A stretch of 64,000 nucleotides of DNA from Ruminococcus sp. Phil11 (GCA_001940925.1 MSGZ01000011.1:36755-100754); one strand, 5' to 3'; positions 42,953 to 52,495 are shown, counted from the stretch's first letter. The notes: generated by a model from the letters alone, not told the origin. Program-made: numbers and translations.

Positions 42953-45697
42953 TTACTTCTTCATGCCGCAGCAGAACTTGTATTTCTTTCCGCTGCCGCA
43001 CGGACAGGGTTCATTCGGACCGACCTTTTTCTTGGATGTCGCCTGCTGTGTGAAGCTGCCGTCGCCTGCGCCTGCATTCGGAGCATCCGGCTGTGCGACC
43101 TGCTCTCTCTCCGGCGGACGGTTGTCTGCAAGCTGGATCGTCAGCAGCAGACGGACGGTATCCTCGCGGATCGCTTCGACCATTGCATCGAACATCTCAA
43201 AGCCTTCATAACGGTACTCAACGACCGGGTTCTTCTGTGCATAGCCGCGCAGACCCATGCCGCGCTTCAGCTCATCCATATCGTCGATGTGTGCCATCCA
43301 CTTGGTATCGACGACCTTCAGCAGAACGACGCGCTCGAGCTCACGGAGCTGATCCGGGCCGATCGTGTTCTCGCGCATCTGGTACACGGCGAGCGTGCGG
43401 TCAGTCAGGAACTTGATGATATCCTCGCGCTCGGTCGCATTGATCTTCTCCTGGTCCCACTCAAAGTCCTCCGGGACAGTGATCCAGTCCATGAAGTATT
43501 CGCGCAGGCCGACCAGATTCCAGTTGCTCTTGTCGATATCGTCTGCGAGATACTGCACCACGACATTGCGGATCAGATCCTTTATCATGTCAATGATGTA
43601 TGCGTGGAGATCCTGACCGTCCAGAACCTGACTGCGCTGGCCGTAGATAATCTCTCTCTGCGTGTTCATAACGTCGTCGTAATTGAGGACGTTCTTTCGG
43701 GTCGCAAAGTGCATACCCTCGACCTTTTTCTGACAGGACTCGATGACCTTGGACATGACCTTGCTCTCGATCGGCATATCCTCCTCGACCTTGAGGCGCG
43801 CCATCATGTTTTCGAGGCGGTCGCCTGCGAAAATACGCATCAGGTCATCCTCAACGGAGAGGAAGAAGCGGCTCTCGCCCTCGTCGCCCTGACGGCCGGA
43901 ACGGCCGCGGAGCTGGTTGTCGATACGTCTGGATTCGTGACGCTCGGTACCGAGGATGTACAGACCGCCGGCTTTCTTGACGTCAACAGCCTTTTCCTTG
44001 ACTTCCTCATTGAACTTGTCGTAGAGCTGACGGTAGACCTCACGCGCTGCGAGGATCTCCTCGTCATCAGTGTCCGCGTAGCCGACCGCCTCGGTGATAA
44101 TATCCTCCGGGATCTCACGCTTACGCATCTCGGCCTTTGCAAGGAACTCGGCATTACCGCCGAGCATGATATCGGTACCACGGCCGGCCATGTTCGTTGC
44201 GATCGTGACAGAACCGTACTTACCGGCCTGTGCAACGATCTCCGCTTCCTTTGCGTGATACTTTGCGTTCAGCACCTCATGCTTGATGCCGCGGCGCTTG
44301 AGCATATCGGAAAGCCGCTCGGACTTCTCGATCGAAACGGTACCGACCAGAACCGGCTGTCCCTTTTCGTGGCAGGCAATGATCTGATCGATGATCGCCT
44401 TGTACTTTGCCTTCTCCGTCCGGTAGATCAGGTCAGGCTGGTCAATACGGATGACAGGTCTGTTCGTCGGGATCGAGATGACGTCGAGCTTGTAGATCTC
44501 GCGGAACTCGTCCTCCTCTGTCATAGCGGTACCGGTCATGCCGGACAGCTTCTTGTACAGACGAAAATAGTTCTGGAAGGTAACGGTCGCGAGCGTCTTG
44601 GATTCGTGCTTGACCTTGACGCCTTCCTTTGCCTCAATTGCCTGATGCAGGCCGTCGTTGTAGCGTCTGCCCATCATCATACGGCCGGTATTCTCGTCAA
44701 CAATGATGATCTCGTCATCCTTTACGACGTAGTCCGTATCCAGATGCATGATGCCGTGTGCCTTGATCGCCTGATTGATATGATGCAGGAGCGTCATATT
44801 CTCCATATCCATGAGGTTCTCGACATGGAAGTAGCTCTCTGCCTTCTTGACGCCGCGGCGGGTGATCGTCGCGGTCTTGGCCTTCTCGTCGATGATGTAG
44901 TCCGCATCCTCGTAGGCCTCGTCCTGGTCCTCCTTGTCGTCCGTCTCGACGACCGTAACAGGAGTCAGGGTGCGTGCGAACTTATCCGCCTGCACATACA
45001 TATCCGTGGATTTGTCGCCGCGGCCGGAAATGATCAGCGGGGTTCTTGCCTCGTCGATCAGGATCGAGTCAACCTCGTCGACGATCGCGAAGTTCGGGGC
45101 ACGCTGCACGCGGTCATCCTTGTAAATGACCATGTTGTCACGCAGATAGTCGAAGCCCATTTCGTTGTTGGTGCCGTAGGTAACGTCACATGCATACGCC
45201 GCACGGCGCTGATCGTTGTTCAGCTCGTGGATGATGCAGCCGACCGTCAGGCCGAGGAAGCGGAGCACCTTGCCCATTTCGTCGGACTGGGTCTTTGCGA
45301 GGTAATCGTTGACCGTAACGACATGTACGCCGTTGCCGCTCAGACCGTTCAGATAGGATGCGACACATGCGACCAGCGTTTTACCTTCACCGGTCTTCAT
45401 TTCCGCGATGCGTCCCTGATGGAGCACGATCGCGCCGATGATCTGTACCGGGAAGGGCTTTTTTCCGAGGATGCGGTCCGCAGCCTCACGAACAGTCGCC
45501 AGTGCCTCTACCATAATATCATCGAGCGTTTCGCCGTTCGCAAGACGCTCGCGGAATTTCACTGTCTTGGCTTTGAGCTCAGCATCAGAGAGTCCCTGAT
45601 ATTCTTCATCCAGCTCAAGTACCTTTTTTTTGATCGGTTCGATCTTTGCAAGCTCCTTCTCACTGTAGGAGCCGAAGATCCTGTCGATAAAACTCAT
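42953..45697 (-). CDS. secA: Preprotein translocase ATPase SecA
   Basis: 914 residues, full length. NBD1 with MKTGEGKT Walker A and VDEVDSILIDEARTPLIISG; preprotein cross-linking domain; NBD2 with TNMAGRGTDI and QLRGRSGRQGD; helical wing and scaffold; C-terminal zinc motif CPCGSGKKYKFCCG. It drives secretion of unfolded proteins through SecYEG, including the many secreted enzymes here. Promoter at 45779-45807. A GH9 cellulase gene follows it on the same strand without a visible terminator. Confidence 0.98.
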   Translation of the reverse strand: MSFIDRIFGSYSEKELAKIEPIKKKVLELDEEYQGLSDAELKAKTVKFRERLANGETLDDIMVEALATVREAADRILGKKPFPVQIIGAIVLHQGRIAEMKTGEGKTLVACVASYLNGLSGNGVHVVTVNDYLAKTQSDEMGKVLRFLGLTVGCIIHELNNDQRRAAYACDVTYGTNNEMGFDYLRDNMVIYKDDRVQRAPNFAIVDEVDSILIDEARTPLIISGRGDKSTDMYVQADKFARTLTPVTVVETDDKEDQDEAYEDADYIIDEKAKTATITRRGVKKAESYFHVENLMDMENMTLLHHINQAIKAHGIMHLDTDYVVKDDEIIIVDENTGRMMMGRRYNDGLHQAIEAKEGVKVKHESKTLATVTFQNYFRLYKKLSGMTGTAMTEEDEFREIYKLDVISIPTNRPVIRIDQPDLIYRTEKAKYKAIIDQIIACHEKGQPVLVGTVSIEKSERLSDMLKRRGIKHEVLNAKYHAKEAEIVAQAGKYGSVTIATNMAGRGTDIMLGGNAEFLAKAEMRKREIPEDIITEAVGYADTDDEEILAAREVYRQLYDKFNEEVKEKAVDVKKAGGLYILGTERHESRRIDNQLRGRSGRQGDEGESRFFLSVEDDLMRIFAGDRLENMMARLKVEEDMPIESKVMSKVIESCQKKVEGMHFATRKNVLNYDDVMNTQREIIYGQRSQVLDGQDLHAYIIDMIKDLIRNVVVQYLADDIDKSNWNLVGLREYFMDWITVPEDFEWDQEKINATEREDIIKFLTDRTLAVYQMRENTIGPDQLRELERVVLLKVVDTKWMAHIDDMDELKRGMGLRGYAQKNPVVEYRYEGFEMFDAMVEAIREDTVRLLLTIQLADNRPPEREQVAQPDAPNAGAGDGSFTQQATSKKKVGPNEPCPCGSGKKYKFCCGMKK

Positions 45698-45778
45698 TGC
45701 ATAACCGCCTTTTTCAAAATATCCGGAAACTTCACCGACAGACAGTACGCCCTTGGTGTATACTTTCCATACATAGTT

Positions 45779-45807
45779 ATTTTACTATATCTTGTGTGAT
45801 TTGTCAA
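45779..45807 (-). promoter_or_regulatory. Promoter of secA
   Basis: TTGACA (45807-45802) and TAAAAT (45784-45779), 17-base spacer. Confidence 0.8.
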
Positions 45808-45883
45808 TAGGAAATCCTATATTTCTCCGAAGAAGCGCAAAAATTCAGCAATTCTTCATATTCCCTTTTGCTCTTTCGCAATA

Positions 45884-47218
45884 TTATTCCATTGCCAGTG
45901 CAAGGAAGTGCTCACCGCGTTTTTCAAAATTCTGATACACATTGTAGCTGGCAGCAGCCGGTGACATCAGGCAGATCTTCCCCTTTTCCGTGATCTGCTT
46001 TGCCAGTGTGACTGCTTCGGGCAAATCAGCGGCATACTGCATTCTCTGCCGGAGCGTTTCCGGATAATCCGCCGCCTCCTGCATGATCCGTTTGCCGGAA
46101 TCGGACATCAGGATGATATGCGGCACCGGAGAAGTCACCAGATATTCGAGCAGCGGCTGATACGAGATGCCGCGGTCCATGCCGCCGATCAGCACGGTGT
46201 CGGTCTCCGGCAGGCTGGTAAGTGCCTGAATGCAGGTCTCGCAGGCTGTGGAAATCGAATCATCATACCAGCGGATGCCGTGGAAGGTGCCGACCGGAGA
46301 GAGCCGGTGCGGGAGCGGCTGAAAGCTTTGGATCCCGCGGAAGATATCCTCCGGAGATGCGCCGAAGCGTCTGGCCAGTGCATAAACGACTGCGCAGTTG
46401 TACCGGTTATGCACGCCGGTTAGTGTCATGTCATCCGGCAGCCGCATCGTTTCCCCGCGATAACAGACCGTATCGCCGTGCAGCAGCGTGACATCCGCCG
46501 AACTGTCGTCCATGGCAAGCCGGAGCACTTCGGCTTTGCAGTCCCCTGCTGCCGGAAGCGACGGCTCCCCGCAGATCAGCGTGTCGCCGGGCAGCTGATT
46601 GCGGTAGATGTTCTCCTTGCAGTAAGCGTAATATTCAAACGTGCCGTAGTGATCGAGATGCTCCTCATAGAGATTCAGGAACACCGCCGTTTTCGGTGAT
46701 ACATGGTTGTATTCCAGCTGGTGCACGCCGGTCTCCATGACGATCACGGTCTCCGGCGTGATCTGCTCGTAGAGGTTCGCGGTTGGGATGCCGATGTTTC
46801 CGCCGAGCACAGACGGGATGCCGGCTGTCTGCAGTACATGATAAAGCAGCGAGCTTGTCGTCGATTTGCCCTTTGTGCCCGTGATGCCGACGCACTGATC
46901 GCGGTAGGCGGTCAGGAACAGCTCCGTCAGAGAGGTCATTCTTCCTTTGAGCTTTTCCGGCCGGTATTCCGGCTGCATGACGATGCCGGGACTTTTGAAG
47001 ATGATATCATATTCCGTGACGGCGGACTGATACGCTTCTCCGATGTGCAGCTTCGCGCTCTCCGGCGCGTCTGCGATTTCTTTGGCGTCTGCAATGCCGA
47101 GCGACGCAAAGCCGCCCGCTTCACAGATCCTGCGGTAAACCGCCCTGCCCTCTCTGCCGAAGCCGAGCAGCAGCACCGTTTTCCCGTCAATCATTTCTTT
47201 CAGACATTTCAGCAGCAT
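45884..47218 (-). CDS. murD: UDP-N-acetylmuramoyl-L-alanine--D-glutamate ligase MurD
   Basis: 444 residues. N-terminal UDP-binding Rossmann (VLLLGFGREGRAVYRR), ATP-binding GITGTKGKSTTSSLL, METGVHQLEYNHV, NLYEEHLDHYGTFEYY (carbamylated-Lys/Mg region equivalent), LTGVHNRYN and PLPHRLSPVGTFHGIRWYDDSISTACET. It adds D-Glu to UDP-MurNAc-Ala in the cytoplasm. It stands apart from a dcw cluster. AAGGAGG precedes ATG 47218. It is driven by the left-facing half of the overlapping divergent promoter with trmK. Confidence 0.93.
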   Translation of the reverse strand: MLLKCLKEMIDGKTVLLLGFGREGRAVYRRICEAGGFASLGIADAKEIADAPESAKLHIGEAYQSAVTEYDIIFKSPGIVMQPEYRPEKLKGRMTSLTELFLTAYRDQCVGITGTKGKSTTSSLLYHVLQTAGIPSVLGGNIGIPTANLYEQITPETVIVMETGVHQLEYNHVSPKTAVFLNLYEEHLDHYGTFEYYAYCKENIYRNQLPGDTLICGEPSLPAAGDCKAEVLRLAMDDSSADVTLLHGDTVCYRGETMRLPDDMTLTGVHNRYNCAVVYALARRFGASPEDIFRGIQSFQPLPHRLSPVGTFHGIRWYDDSISTACETCIQALTSLPETDTVLIGGMDRGISYQPLLEYLVTSPVPHIILMSDSGKRIMQEAADYPETLRQRMQYAADLPEAVTLAKQITEKGKICLMSPAAASYNVYQNFEKRGEHFLALAME

Positions 47219-47280
47219 ACTGCTGTTCCTCCTTGATCTGATACCCGATAAATACAGGTTATTTTTCGTTATCTCCGTTT

Positions 47281-47325
47281 ATTATAGCAAAATCGGTTGC
47301 AAAATGCAACCGTTTATGATATAAT
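47281..47325. promoter_or_regulatory. Interleaved divergent promoters of murD and trmK
   Basis: Plus: TTGCAA (47297-47302), TATAAT (47320-47325), spacer 17. Minus: TTGCAT (47309-47304), TATAAT (47286-47281), spacer 17. Each -35 lies within the other's spacer, in the palindrome CGGTTGC-AAAAT-GCAACCG (47294-47312), so only one polymerase should bind at a time. Confidence 0.85.
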
Positions 47326-47367
47326 TATGGAAAGTAACAGAAATTCTGTCCACGGAGGTGACAAAAC

Positions 47368-48060
47368 ATGATCCCGCTTTCTCCGCGTCTGCTCTGCTGC
47401 GCGTCGATGCTCAAGGGTGATTTTATCTGCGACATCGGCACGGATCATGCCTATCTGCCCGTCTATCTGATGATGAGCGGCAAGGCAAAGCAGGTCATTG
47501 CGACCGACGTCAAACAGGGGCCGCTGGAAACGGCCAAGGGTACCTTAAAGCGTTACGGGGTTTCGCGCGATATCAAGCTGATCCTGTCGGACGGCTTTGC
47601 CAAGGTTCCGCCGAAGGGCATCACCGATGTCGTCATCGCCGGAATGGGCGGCGAAACGATCCGCGATATTCTGGCGGCACCGTCCGCGGCATTTCTGAAA
47701 AACAACGTCAACCTCGTGCTGCAGCCGATGTCGAAAGCAGAGGTGCTCCGCGCATGGCTCAGCGAAAACTGCTTTGCGATGACAAAAGAGGTCGCCGTTA
47801 AGGATACGCATGTTTATACGGTCATTCAGGCACATTATGCCGGCGAGCCGCAGCTTCTGCATGAAGCTGCATCGTATTACGGCAAGCTGAAGCGCTCCGA
47901 GCTGCTGACCAAGATCTACATCGCCGGTGTGCAGGACAGGCTTCTCACGAAGGCAAACGGACTTGCGGAGGCCGGCAAGGACGAGGAGGCCGAAGCCGTC
48001 CGCAGACTGATCTCGGATATCAACAAATGGCTCAAGCCGGAGATCGGAGGACACAGATGA
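47368..48060 (+). CDS. trmK: tRNA (adenine22-N1)-methyltransferase TrmK
   Basis: 230 residues. SAM-binding motif FICDIGTDHAYLPVYL, IATDVKQGPLETAK, then VVIAGMGGETIRDIL and LVLQPMSKAEVLRAWL; the C-terminal helical part is typical of TrmK. It methylates A22 of tRNAs in Gram-positive bacteria. GGAGGTGA lies upstream of ATG 47368. It overlaps the nif3-like gene by four bases, the usual Firmicute pairing. Confidence 0.95.
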   Translation: MIPLSPRLLCCASMLKGDFICDIGTDHAYLPVYLMMSGKAKQVIATDVKQGPLETAKGTLKRYGVSRDIKLILSDGFAKVPPKGITDVVIAGMGGETIRDILAAPSAAFLKNNVNLVLQPMSKAEVLRAWLSENCFAMTKEVAVKDTHVYTVIQAHYAGEPQLLHEAASYYGKLKRSELLTKIYIAGVQDRLLTKANGLAEAGKDEEAEAVRRLISDINKWLKPEIGGHR

Positions 48061-48842
48061 CGATTCAGGATGTATACGATCTTCTCGATGCTTATGCGCC
48101 TTTTTCCCTGCAGGAAAGCTATGATAAATCGGGGCTGCTGGTCGGTGACCCGCAGAAGGAAGTCAGACGCATCATGCTGACGCTCGATATCACGACGCCG
48201 GTCGTGAAGGAAGCAGCTGAACAGCAATGCGGTCTGATCCTCTCGCATCATCCGGTGATCTGGGATCCGCTGAAAGCGGTCTCGCCGGTGCATCCGGTCT
48301 GGCATCTGATCCGGAACGATATCGGCGCAATCTGCTCGCACACCTGCCTTGATATCGCAGAGGGCGGGCTCAACGATTATTTCGGTGATCTGCTGGCGGA
48401 GCGAATCCCGCTGAAACCGGAACGGGAGCCGCTGGTGCAGCTTGGCGGCGGACGGACACTCGGCAGGGTCGCAGAGCTGACCGCCGCTTACGATGCCGAA
48501 CGCTTAGCAGATGCGCTCCGCGAACGGTTCAACTGCGGTTCTCTGCGTTATTCTAAGGGCAGCAATGCCGGCTGTATCCGGAGAATTGCGTGGTGTACCG
48601 GCAGCGGCGGCGATCTGATCTCCGATGCGATCGCCGCGGGTGCGGATGTGCTCATCACCGGAGACTGCAAGCACAGCGTATGGGCAGAGGCGCAGAACCG
48701 TGACTTCACGCTGATCGACTGCTGCCATTTTGAAACCGAGGTACCGGTCACAGCACTCTTTCAGAAGATCCTTGCAGGAATTGATGCTGAGCTGATCGTT
48801 TCCCAAACAGGCACGGAGCCGTTCTTTCATACTTTCGGTTAA
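48057..48842 (+). CDS. Nif3-like dinuclear metal centre protein
   Basis: 261 residues from ATG 48057, overlapping the trmK stop (ATGA). Metal ligands: LILSHHPVIWDPL (two His), SHTCLDIAEGGLNDYF, and the C-terminal LIDCCHFETEVP with His/Glu. GADVLITGDCKHSVW is also characteristic. No inserted PII-like domain, so it is the short form. The family is universal and lacks an agreed function; GTP cyclohydrolase-like activity has been proposed for relatives. Coupled with trmK. Confidence 0.93.
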   Translation: MTIQDVYDLLDAYAPFSLQESYDKSGLLVGDPQKEVRRIMLTLDITTPVVKEAAEQQCGLILSHHPVIWDPLKAVSPVHPVWHLIRNDIGAICSHTCLDIAEGGLNDYFGDLLAERIPLKPEREPLVQLGGGRTLGRVAELTAAYDAERLADALRERFNCGSLRYSKGSNAGCIRRIAWCTGSGGDLISDAIAAGADVLITGDCKHSVWAEAQNRDFTLIDCCHFETEVPVTALFQKILAGIDAELIVSQTGTEPFFHTFG

Positions 48843-48845
48843 CAC

Positions 48846-48881
48846 AAAAGCGTTCCCCGGCAAAGGGAACGCTTTTCGTTT
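48846..48881. terminator. Bidirectional intrinsic terminator
   Basis: 12-bp stem AAAAGCGTTCCC/GGGAACGCTTTT (48846-48857, 48865-48876), then CGTTTTT; between the convergent nif3-like and AraC genes. Confidence 0.9.
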
Positions 48882-49724
48882 TTATACCTTCTGAACCGGG
48901 ATCCAGATCTCGTTGTAATCGTCCTGCGGATTCTCATGCGGCGGCTCGATGTACGCTTCGACCGTCATGTTTTCAGCAAGCCGGTACTCCCGGCAGTTCG
49001 GAATCCAGTCGCTCCAGATCTGCCTGTCGATACGCTGGATCGTCTCGACCAACGGGCCGCGGCAAGGGAACACTGCCCATGTCCCTGCGGGTATCGTCCG
49101 CGTGATGCAGTCTGCCGGGATCTCCCGCTGCGGGAAATAGATATCCGCGATCAGATATTCCAGTGTATGCTCTGAATTATCCAGACAGATACCGAACATG
49201 CCCTGAACCGCCTTCGCCGCTTCGCTCTGCAGATGCTTGGTCCAGAGTGCCGGGATCAGCTCAAACGACCGGTCAGCCGGAACCTCTGCCGCAATGCCGA
49301 CGACTGTAAATGCAGCCTTTTCTACAATCTTGTATTCCATGACAGAACCTCCTTCTAAGGTCAGCTTCACTCTCAGCGGAGCAAATGCCTTGAGCGGCAC
49401 GCCCGCCTCCTTTGCAGCAGAAGGTGTGATCCCGTGGAACCGCGTGAACGCTCTTGAAAAGCTGTCCTGCGATTCATAGCCGTATTTCACCGCAATGTCG
49501 ATCACTCTTGCACCGGAACGGATGAGCTCCTCCCCTGCCGCTGACAGTCTGCGGCAGCGAATGTACTCCCCGACTGTCATGCCGGTCAGGATGCTGAACA
49601 TTCTCTGGAAGTAAAACGGCGATACAAAGGCCTGCGCCGCGATCTCTGCGATATCAAGTTCATCTGTCAGATGCGTTTCAATATACGAAAGCGCATTCTG
49701 GATGCCCTCTGCAAAGCCCTGCAT
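48882..49724 (-). CDS. AraC-family regulator with GyrI-like effector domain
   Basis: 280 residues from ATG 49724; an in-frame GTG at 49733 abuts the ribosome site and is unlikely. Two HTH motifs at the N-terminus (LDIAEIAAQAFVSPFYFQRMFSILTG and RVIDIAVKYGYESQDSFSRAFTRFHGITP, ~10-110) are followed by a GyrI-like small-molecule-binding domain (~130-280, YKIVEKAAFTVVGIA...PAGTWAVFPCRGP...YIEPP). Relatives include Rob/BltR-type multidrug sensors. No divergent or co-directional transporter lies adjacent; ligand unknown. Confidence 0.9.
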   Translation of the reverse strand: MQGFAEGIQNALSYIETHLTDELDIAEIAAQAFVSPFYFQRMFSILTGMTVGEYIRCRRLSAAGEELIRSGARVIDIAVKYGYESQDSFSRAFTRFHGITPSAAKEAGVPLKAFAPLRVKLTLEGGSVMEYKIVEKAAFTVVGIAAEVPADRSFELIPALWTKHLQSEAAKAVQGMFGICLDNSEHTLEYLIADIYFPQREIPADCITRTIPAGTWAVFPCRGPLVETIQRIDRQIWSDWIPNCREYRLAENMTVEAYIEPPHENPQDDYNEIWIPVQKV

Positions 49725-49828
49725 TTGCCTCACTCCCCCTCTGCTGTGATATCATGATACCACAAACTGTGTCTCCTCTGCCCGACTTACCGTGCACAGT
49801 CCTGTCATGTCCGGTTTCCGGATAAAAC

Positions 49829-49866
49829 AAAAAATCCGGAACGCTGCCGTTCCGGATTTTTTTCAC
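49829..49866. terminator. Terminator of the tRNA cluster (bidirectional)
   Basis: 13-bp perfect stem AAAATCCGGAACG/CGTTCCGGATTTT (49831-49843, 49848-49860) with A and T runs on both sides. Confidence 0.9.
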
Positions 49867-49893
49867 GATAAGGATATTTCCAAACCGCGATGA

Positions 49894-49966
49894 AGCGGAT
49901 TACGGGGCTCGAACCCGCTACCTCCACCTTGGCAAGGTGGCGCTCTACCAGATGAGCTAAATCCGC
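49894..49966 (-). tRNA. tRNA-Gly(GCC)
   Basis: 73 nt. Acceptor GCGGATT/AATCCGC with discriminator T; anticodon loop TTGCCAA (GCC); T-loop TTCGAGC. CCA is not encoded. Last of three tandem tRNAs. Confidence 0.95.
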
Positions 49967-49974
49967 ATGTGAAA

Positions 49975-50047
49975 TGCCTCCTGTCGGAATCGAACCAACG
50001 ACACGGGGATTTTCAGTCCCCTGCTCTACCAACTGAGCTAAAGAGGC
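49975..50047 (-). tRNA. tRNA-Phe(GAA)
   Basis: 73 nt. Acceptor GCCTCTT/AGGAGGC (one G-T pair), discriminator A; anticodon loop CTGAAAA (GAA); T-loop TTCGATT. CCA not encoded. Confidence 0.95.
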
Positions 50048-50050
50048 ATA

Positions 50051-50124
50051 CGACCTGGATGGGACTCGAACCCACGACCTCCGCCGTGACAGGGCGGCGT
50101 TCTAACCAACTGAACTACCAGGCC
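50051..50124 (-). tRNA. tRNA-Asp(GTC)
   Basis: 74 nt. Acceptor GGCCTGG/CCAGGTC with discriminator G; anticodon loop CTGTCAC (GTC); T-loop TTCGAGT. CCA not encoded. First of the tandem set. Confidence 0.95.
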
Positions 50125-50178
50125 ATTCGTCAACCTGTCACCGTTTGAAGTGTTCCGCTTCCGTCAGGCGACTATGTC

Positions 50179-50207
50179 ATTATACATGAATTATGACGAA
50201 AAGTCAA
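50179..50207 (-). promoter_or_regulatory. Promoter of the Asp-Phe-Gly tRNA cluster
   Basis: TTGACT (50207-50202) and TATAAT (50184-50179), 17-base spacer. Confidence 0.85.
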
Positions 50208-50305
50208 TAGGAAATGCAAAAAAAATCAAGATTCGGAAGTTTGCACAGATTTTATCAAAATGCGATAATCTACGGTGTGAAATGACAACAGATACGAGGT
50301 TCCGG

Positions 50306-52354
50306 TCAATTCAGACCGTTTTCGCCGTTCTTCGCAAAGAGCTGCAGCACAGCGGTCCGGAGCGGCTGCAGTGCCGGCGACCCCAGCTCGGGATCCGCTT
50401 CGAGCAGCTGCTTCGCGGCCATTTGTGTTTCGGAGACAAGCGGCATATTGCTGCAGAAGGCTGCCTGCATCAGCGGCGGCATACCGTGCTGCGCATGGCC
50501 GAAGAAATCGCCGGGACCGCGCAGACGCAGATCCTCCTCTGCGATTGCAAAGCCGTTGACCGTCCGGCTCATGATCTTCAGACGCTCGCGGGCATCCTCC
50601 CGGCGGCTGTCCGTCACAAGAATGCAGTAGCTCTGCACGGAGCCTCTGCCGACGCGGCCTCTGAGCTGATGCAGCTGGGCTAAACCGAAGCGGTCTGCGT
50701 TTTCGATCAGAATGAGGGTCGCATTCGGCACATCGACGCCGACCTCGACAACGGTCGTGCAGACCAGCAGATCAATTTCATGCGCCTTCATCGCCGCCAT
50801 GACGGCTTCCTTTTCCTGCGGCTTCATTTTTCCGTGGAGCAGCCCCACGCGGTAATCCGCAAAGGCTCCGTTTTCCAGTTCCTCGGCATAGGTTTCCGCT
50901 GCCTGCACATTTTCCAGCGTATCGGATTCCTCGATCATCGCACAGACGAGATATGCCTGCTCCCCTGCATCGAGATGCTCTTTGATGAAGGTATATGCAC
51001 GTTCGCGGTAGCCGCCCGTCACGGCAAAGGTTCTGATCGGCAGTCTGCCCTTCGGCATCTCGTCAAGGATCGTGATATCAAGGTCGCCGTAGACGATCAG
51101 GGCAAGCGTGCGCGGGATCGGTGTGGCCGACATGACCAGCTTATGCGGGAAGCCGCCCTTTTCCGCAAGGGCCGCCCGCTGCGCGACGCCGAAGCGGTGC
51201 TGCTCATCCGTAATAACCAGACCGAGCGACGCAAATTCAATATCCTTCTGGATGACGGCGTGGGTACCGACGATCACCTTTGCGGTACCGTCCGCGATCT
51301 GCTTTTTGATCGCGCGCTTTTCCTTGGCTTTCGTTGAGCCGGTCAGCAGCACCGGCTGAATCCCGACCGGTGCCAGAAAATCCGTCATCGTCTGAAGGTG
51401 CTGCTGCGCGAGGATCTCCGTCGGTGCCATGAGTACGGTCTGATAGCCGTTTTTCGCTGCAAATACGGTTGCAGCTGCCGCGACAACGGTCTTGCCGCTG
51501 CCGACATCGCCCTGCAGGAGCCGGTTCATCGGCGTTTGTGCGGTCAGGTCTTTGCAGATCGTCCGGATCGCCTTTGCCTGCGCACCGGTCAGCGGGAACG
51601 GCAGTTCAGCTGTGAAATCGCTGATATCGGTATCCGCGGACATCGGTGCCGCGTGCTGGATGTTTGTCCGGTGCTTCAGCATCAGCGTACCGAGCTGGAA
51701 CAGGAGCAGCTCCTCAAACGCCAGACGGTGCCGTGCTTCGTCAAGCTGCTGCTTTGTCTCCGGACGGTGCACAGCCCTGAGCGCATCTGTCAGCCCGACC
51801 AGATGATACCCGCTGCGGATTGCTTCCGGCAGCGTCTCGATCGGTGCAGCGTCCAGAAAGGTCAGCGACTTCTGGATATTCGTGCGCATCATCGCACTGG
51901 TCAGGCCGGTCGTCTGCGGATAGACCGGCTGCAGCAGCATCGCATTCTGCACGCGCTGCACCTGCGGGGACTGCATCTCTCTGCGCAGAAAGCCGCCGGT
52001 CAGCTTTCCGTAGGCGAAATATTCCTCACCGGGCTTCATCGCCTGATAGGTATAGGGCGTGTTGTAAAACACAAGGAGAAAATCGGTGACGCCGTCGGTG
52101 ACGACAACGCGATACAGCGAAAAGCCCCTGCGCGGAAATGCCGGGGAAAGCTTCTGCAGAACCGTGCAGCGGACTGCGACCGGCAGACCGTTCTCGGCAT
52201 CTGCGACCATGACGGGGGCCGTATAGTCAATATAAGTGCGGGGAAAATGGAACAGCAGATCGTATGGCGTGTGGATGCCCATTTTATGGTATTTTGCCGC
52301 ACGCTTTTCGCCGACGCCGGCCAGCGTCTCGATCGGCTGATAAAGCTCGTTCAT
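50306..52354 (-). CDS. recG: ATP-dependent DNA helicase RecG
   Basis: 682 residues from ATG 52354 (AAAGGA nine bases upstream). N-terminal wedge/OB domain (IETLAGVGEKRAAKYHKMGIHTPYDLLFHFPRTYIDY), helicase motifs GDVGSGKT, DEQHRFGVAQR, MSATPIPRTLAL, and VEVGVDVPNATLILIENADRFGLAQLHQLRGRVGRG. It remodels stalled forks and Holliday junctions. It is driven by its own promoter. In many Firmicutes recG follows yloU-fakA; here that pair is 10 kb away. Confidence 0.97.
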   Translation of the reverse strand: MNELYQPIETLAGVGEKRAAKYHKMGIHTPYDLLFHFPRTYIDYTAPVMVADAENGLPVAVRCTVLQKLSPAFPRRGFSLYRVVVTDGVTDFLLVFYNTPYTYQAMKPGEEYFAYGKLTGGFLRREMQSPQVQRVQNAMLLQPVYPQTTGLTSAMMRTNIQKSLTFLDAAPIETLPEAIRSGYHLVGLTDALRAVHRPETKQQLDEARHRLAFEELLLFQLGTLMLKHRTNIQHAAPMSADTDISDFTAELPFPLTGAQAKAIRTICKDLTAQTPMNRLLQGDVGSGKTVVAAAATVFAAKNGYQTVLMAPTEILAQQHLQTMTDFLAPVGIQPVLLTGSTKAKEKRAIKKQIADGTAKVIVGTHAVIQKDIEFASLGLVITDEQHRFGVAQRAALAEKGGFPHKLVMSATPIPRTLALIVYGDLDITILDEMPKGRLPIRTFAVTGGYRERAYTFIKEHLDAGEQAYLVCAMIEESDTLENVQAAETYAEELENGAFADYRVGLLHGKMKPQEKEAVMAAMKAHEIDLLVCTTVVEVGVDVPNATLILIENADRFGLAQLHQLRGRVGRGSVQSYCILVTDSRREDARERLKIMSRTVNGFAIAEEDLRLRGPGDFFGHAQHGMPPLMQAAFCSNMPLVSETQMAAKQLLEADPELGSPALQPLRTAVLQLFAKNGENGLN

Positions 52355-52393
52355 TCTCATCATTCCTTTTGGGATATCTGTTCTGATTGATTC

Positions 52394-52423
52394 AGTATAC
52401 CACATTTGCGCCGCAAAAGTCAA
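52394..52423 (-). promoter_or_regulatory. Promoter of recG
   Basis: TTGACT (52423-52418) and TATACT (52399-52394), 18-base spacer. Confidence 0.7.
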
Positions 52424-52460
52424 GAAACCTGCAAATAAGGCCGCGGAAGGCAAAAAAGAC

Positions 52461-52489
52461 TTGACAATTTTCGCCGTTTATGCTAAACT
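52461..52489 (+). promoter_or_regulatory. Promoter of the sodium-pump operon
   Basis: TTGACA (52461-52466) and TAAACT (52484-52489), 17-base spacer, placing the transcript start close to the 5' edge of the riboswitch-like fold. Confidence 0.75.
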
Positions 52490-52495
52490 AATAAC

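Noticed and set aside
41045..45799. 1584-codon plus-strand open frame opposite GH9 copy 2 and secA
   Set aside because: It spans two well-supported minus genes, their intergenic gap and the secA promoter; its Val/Leu/Ile/Asp-rich protein resembles no family.
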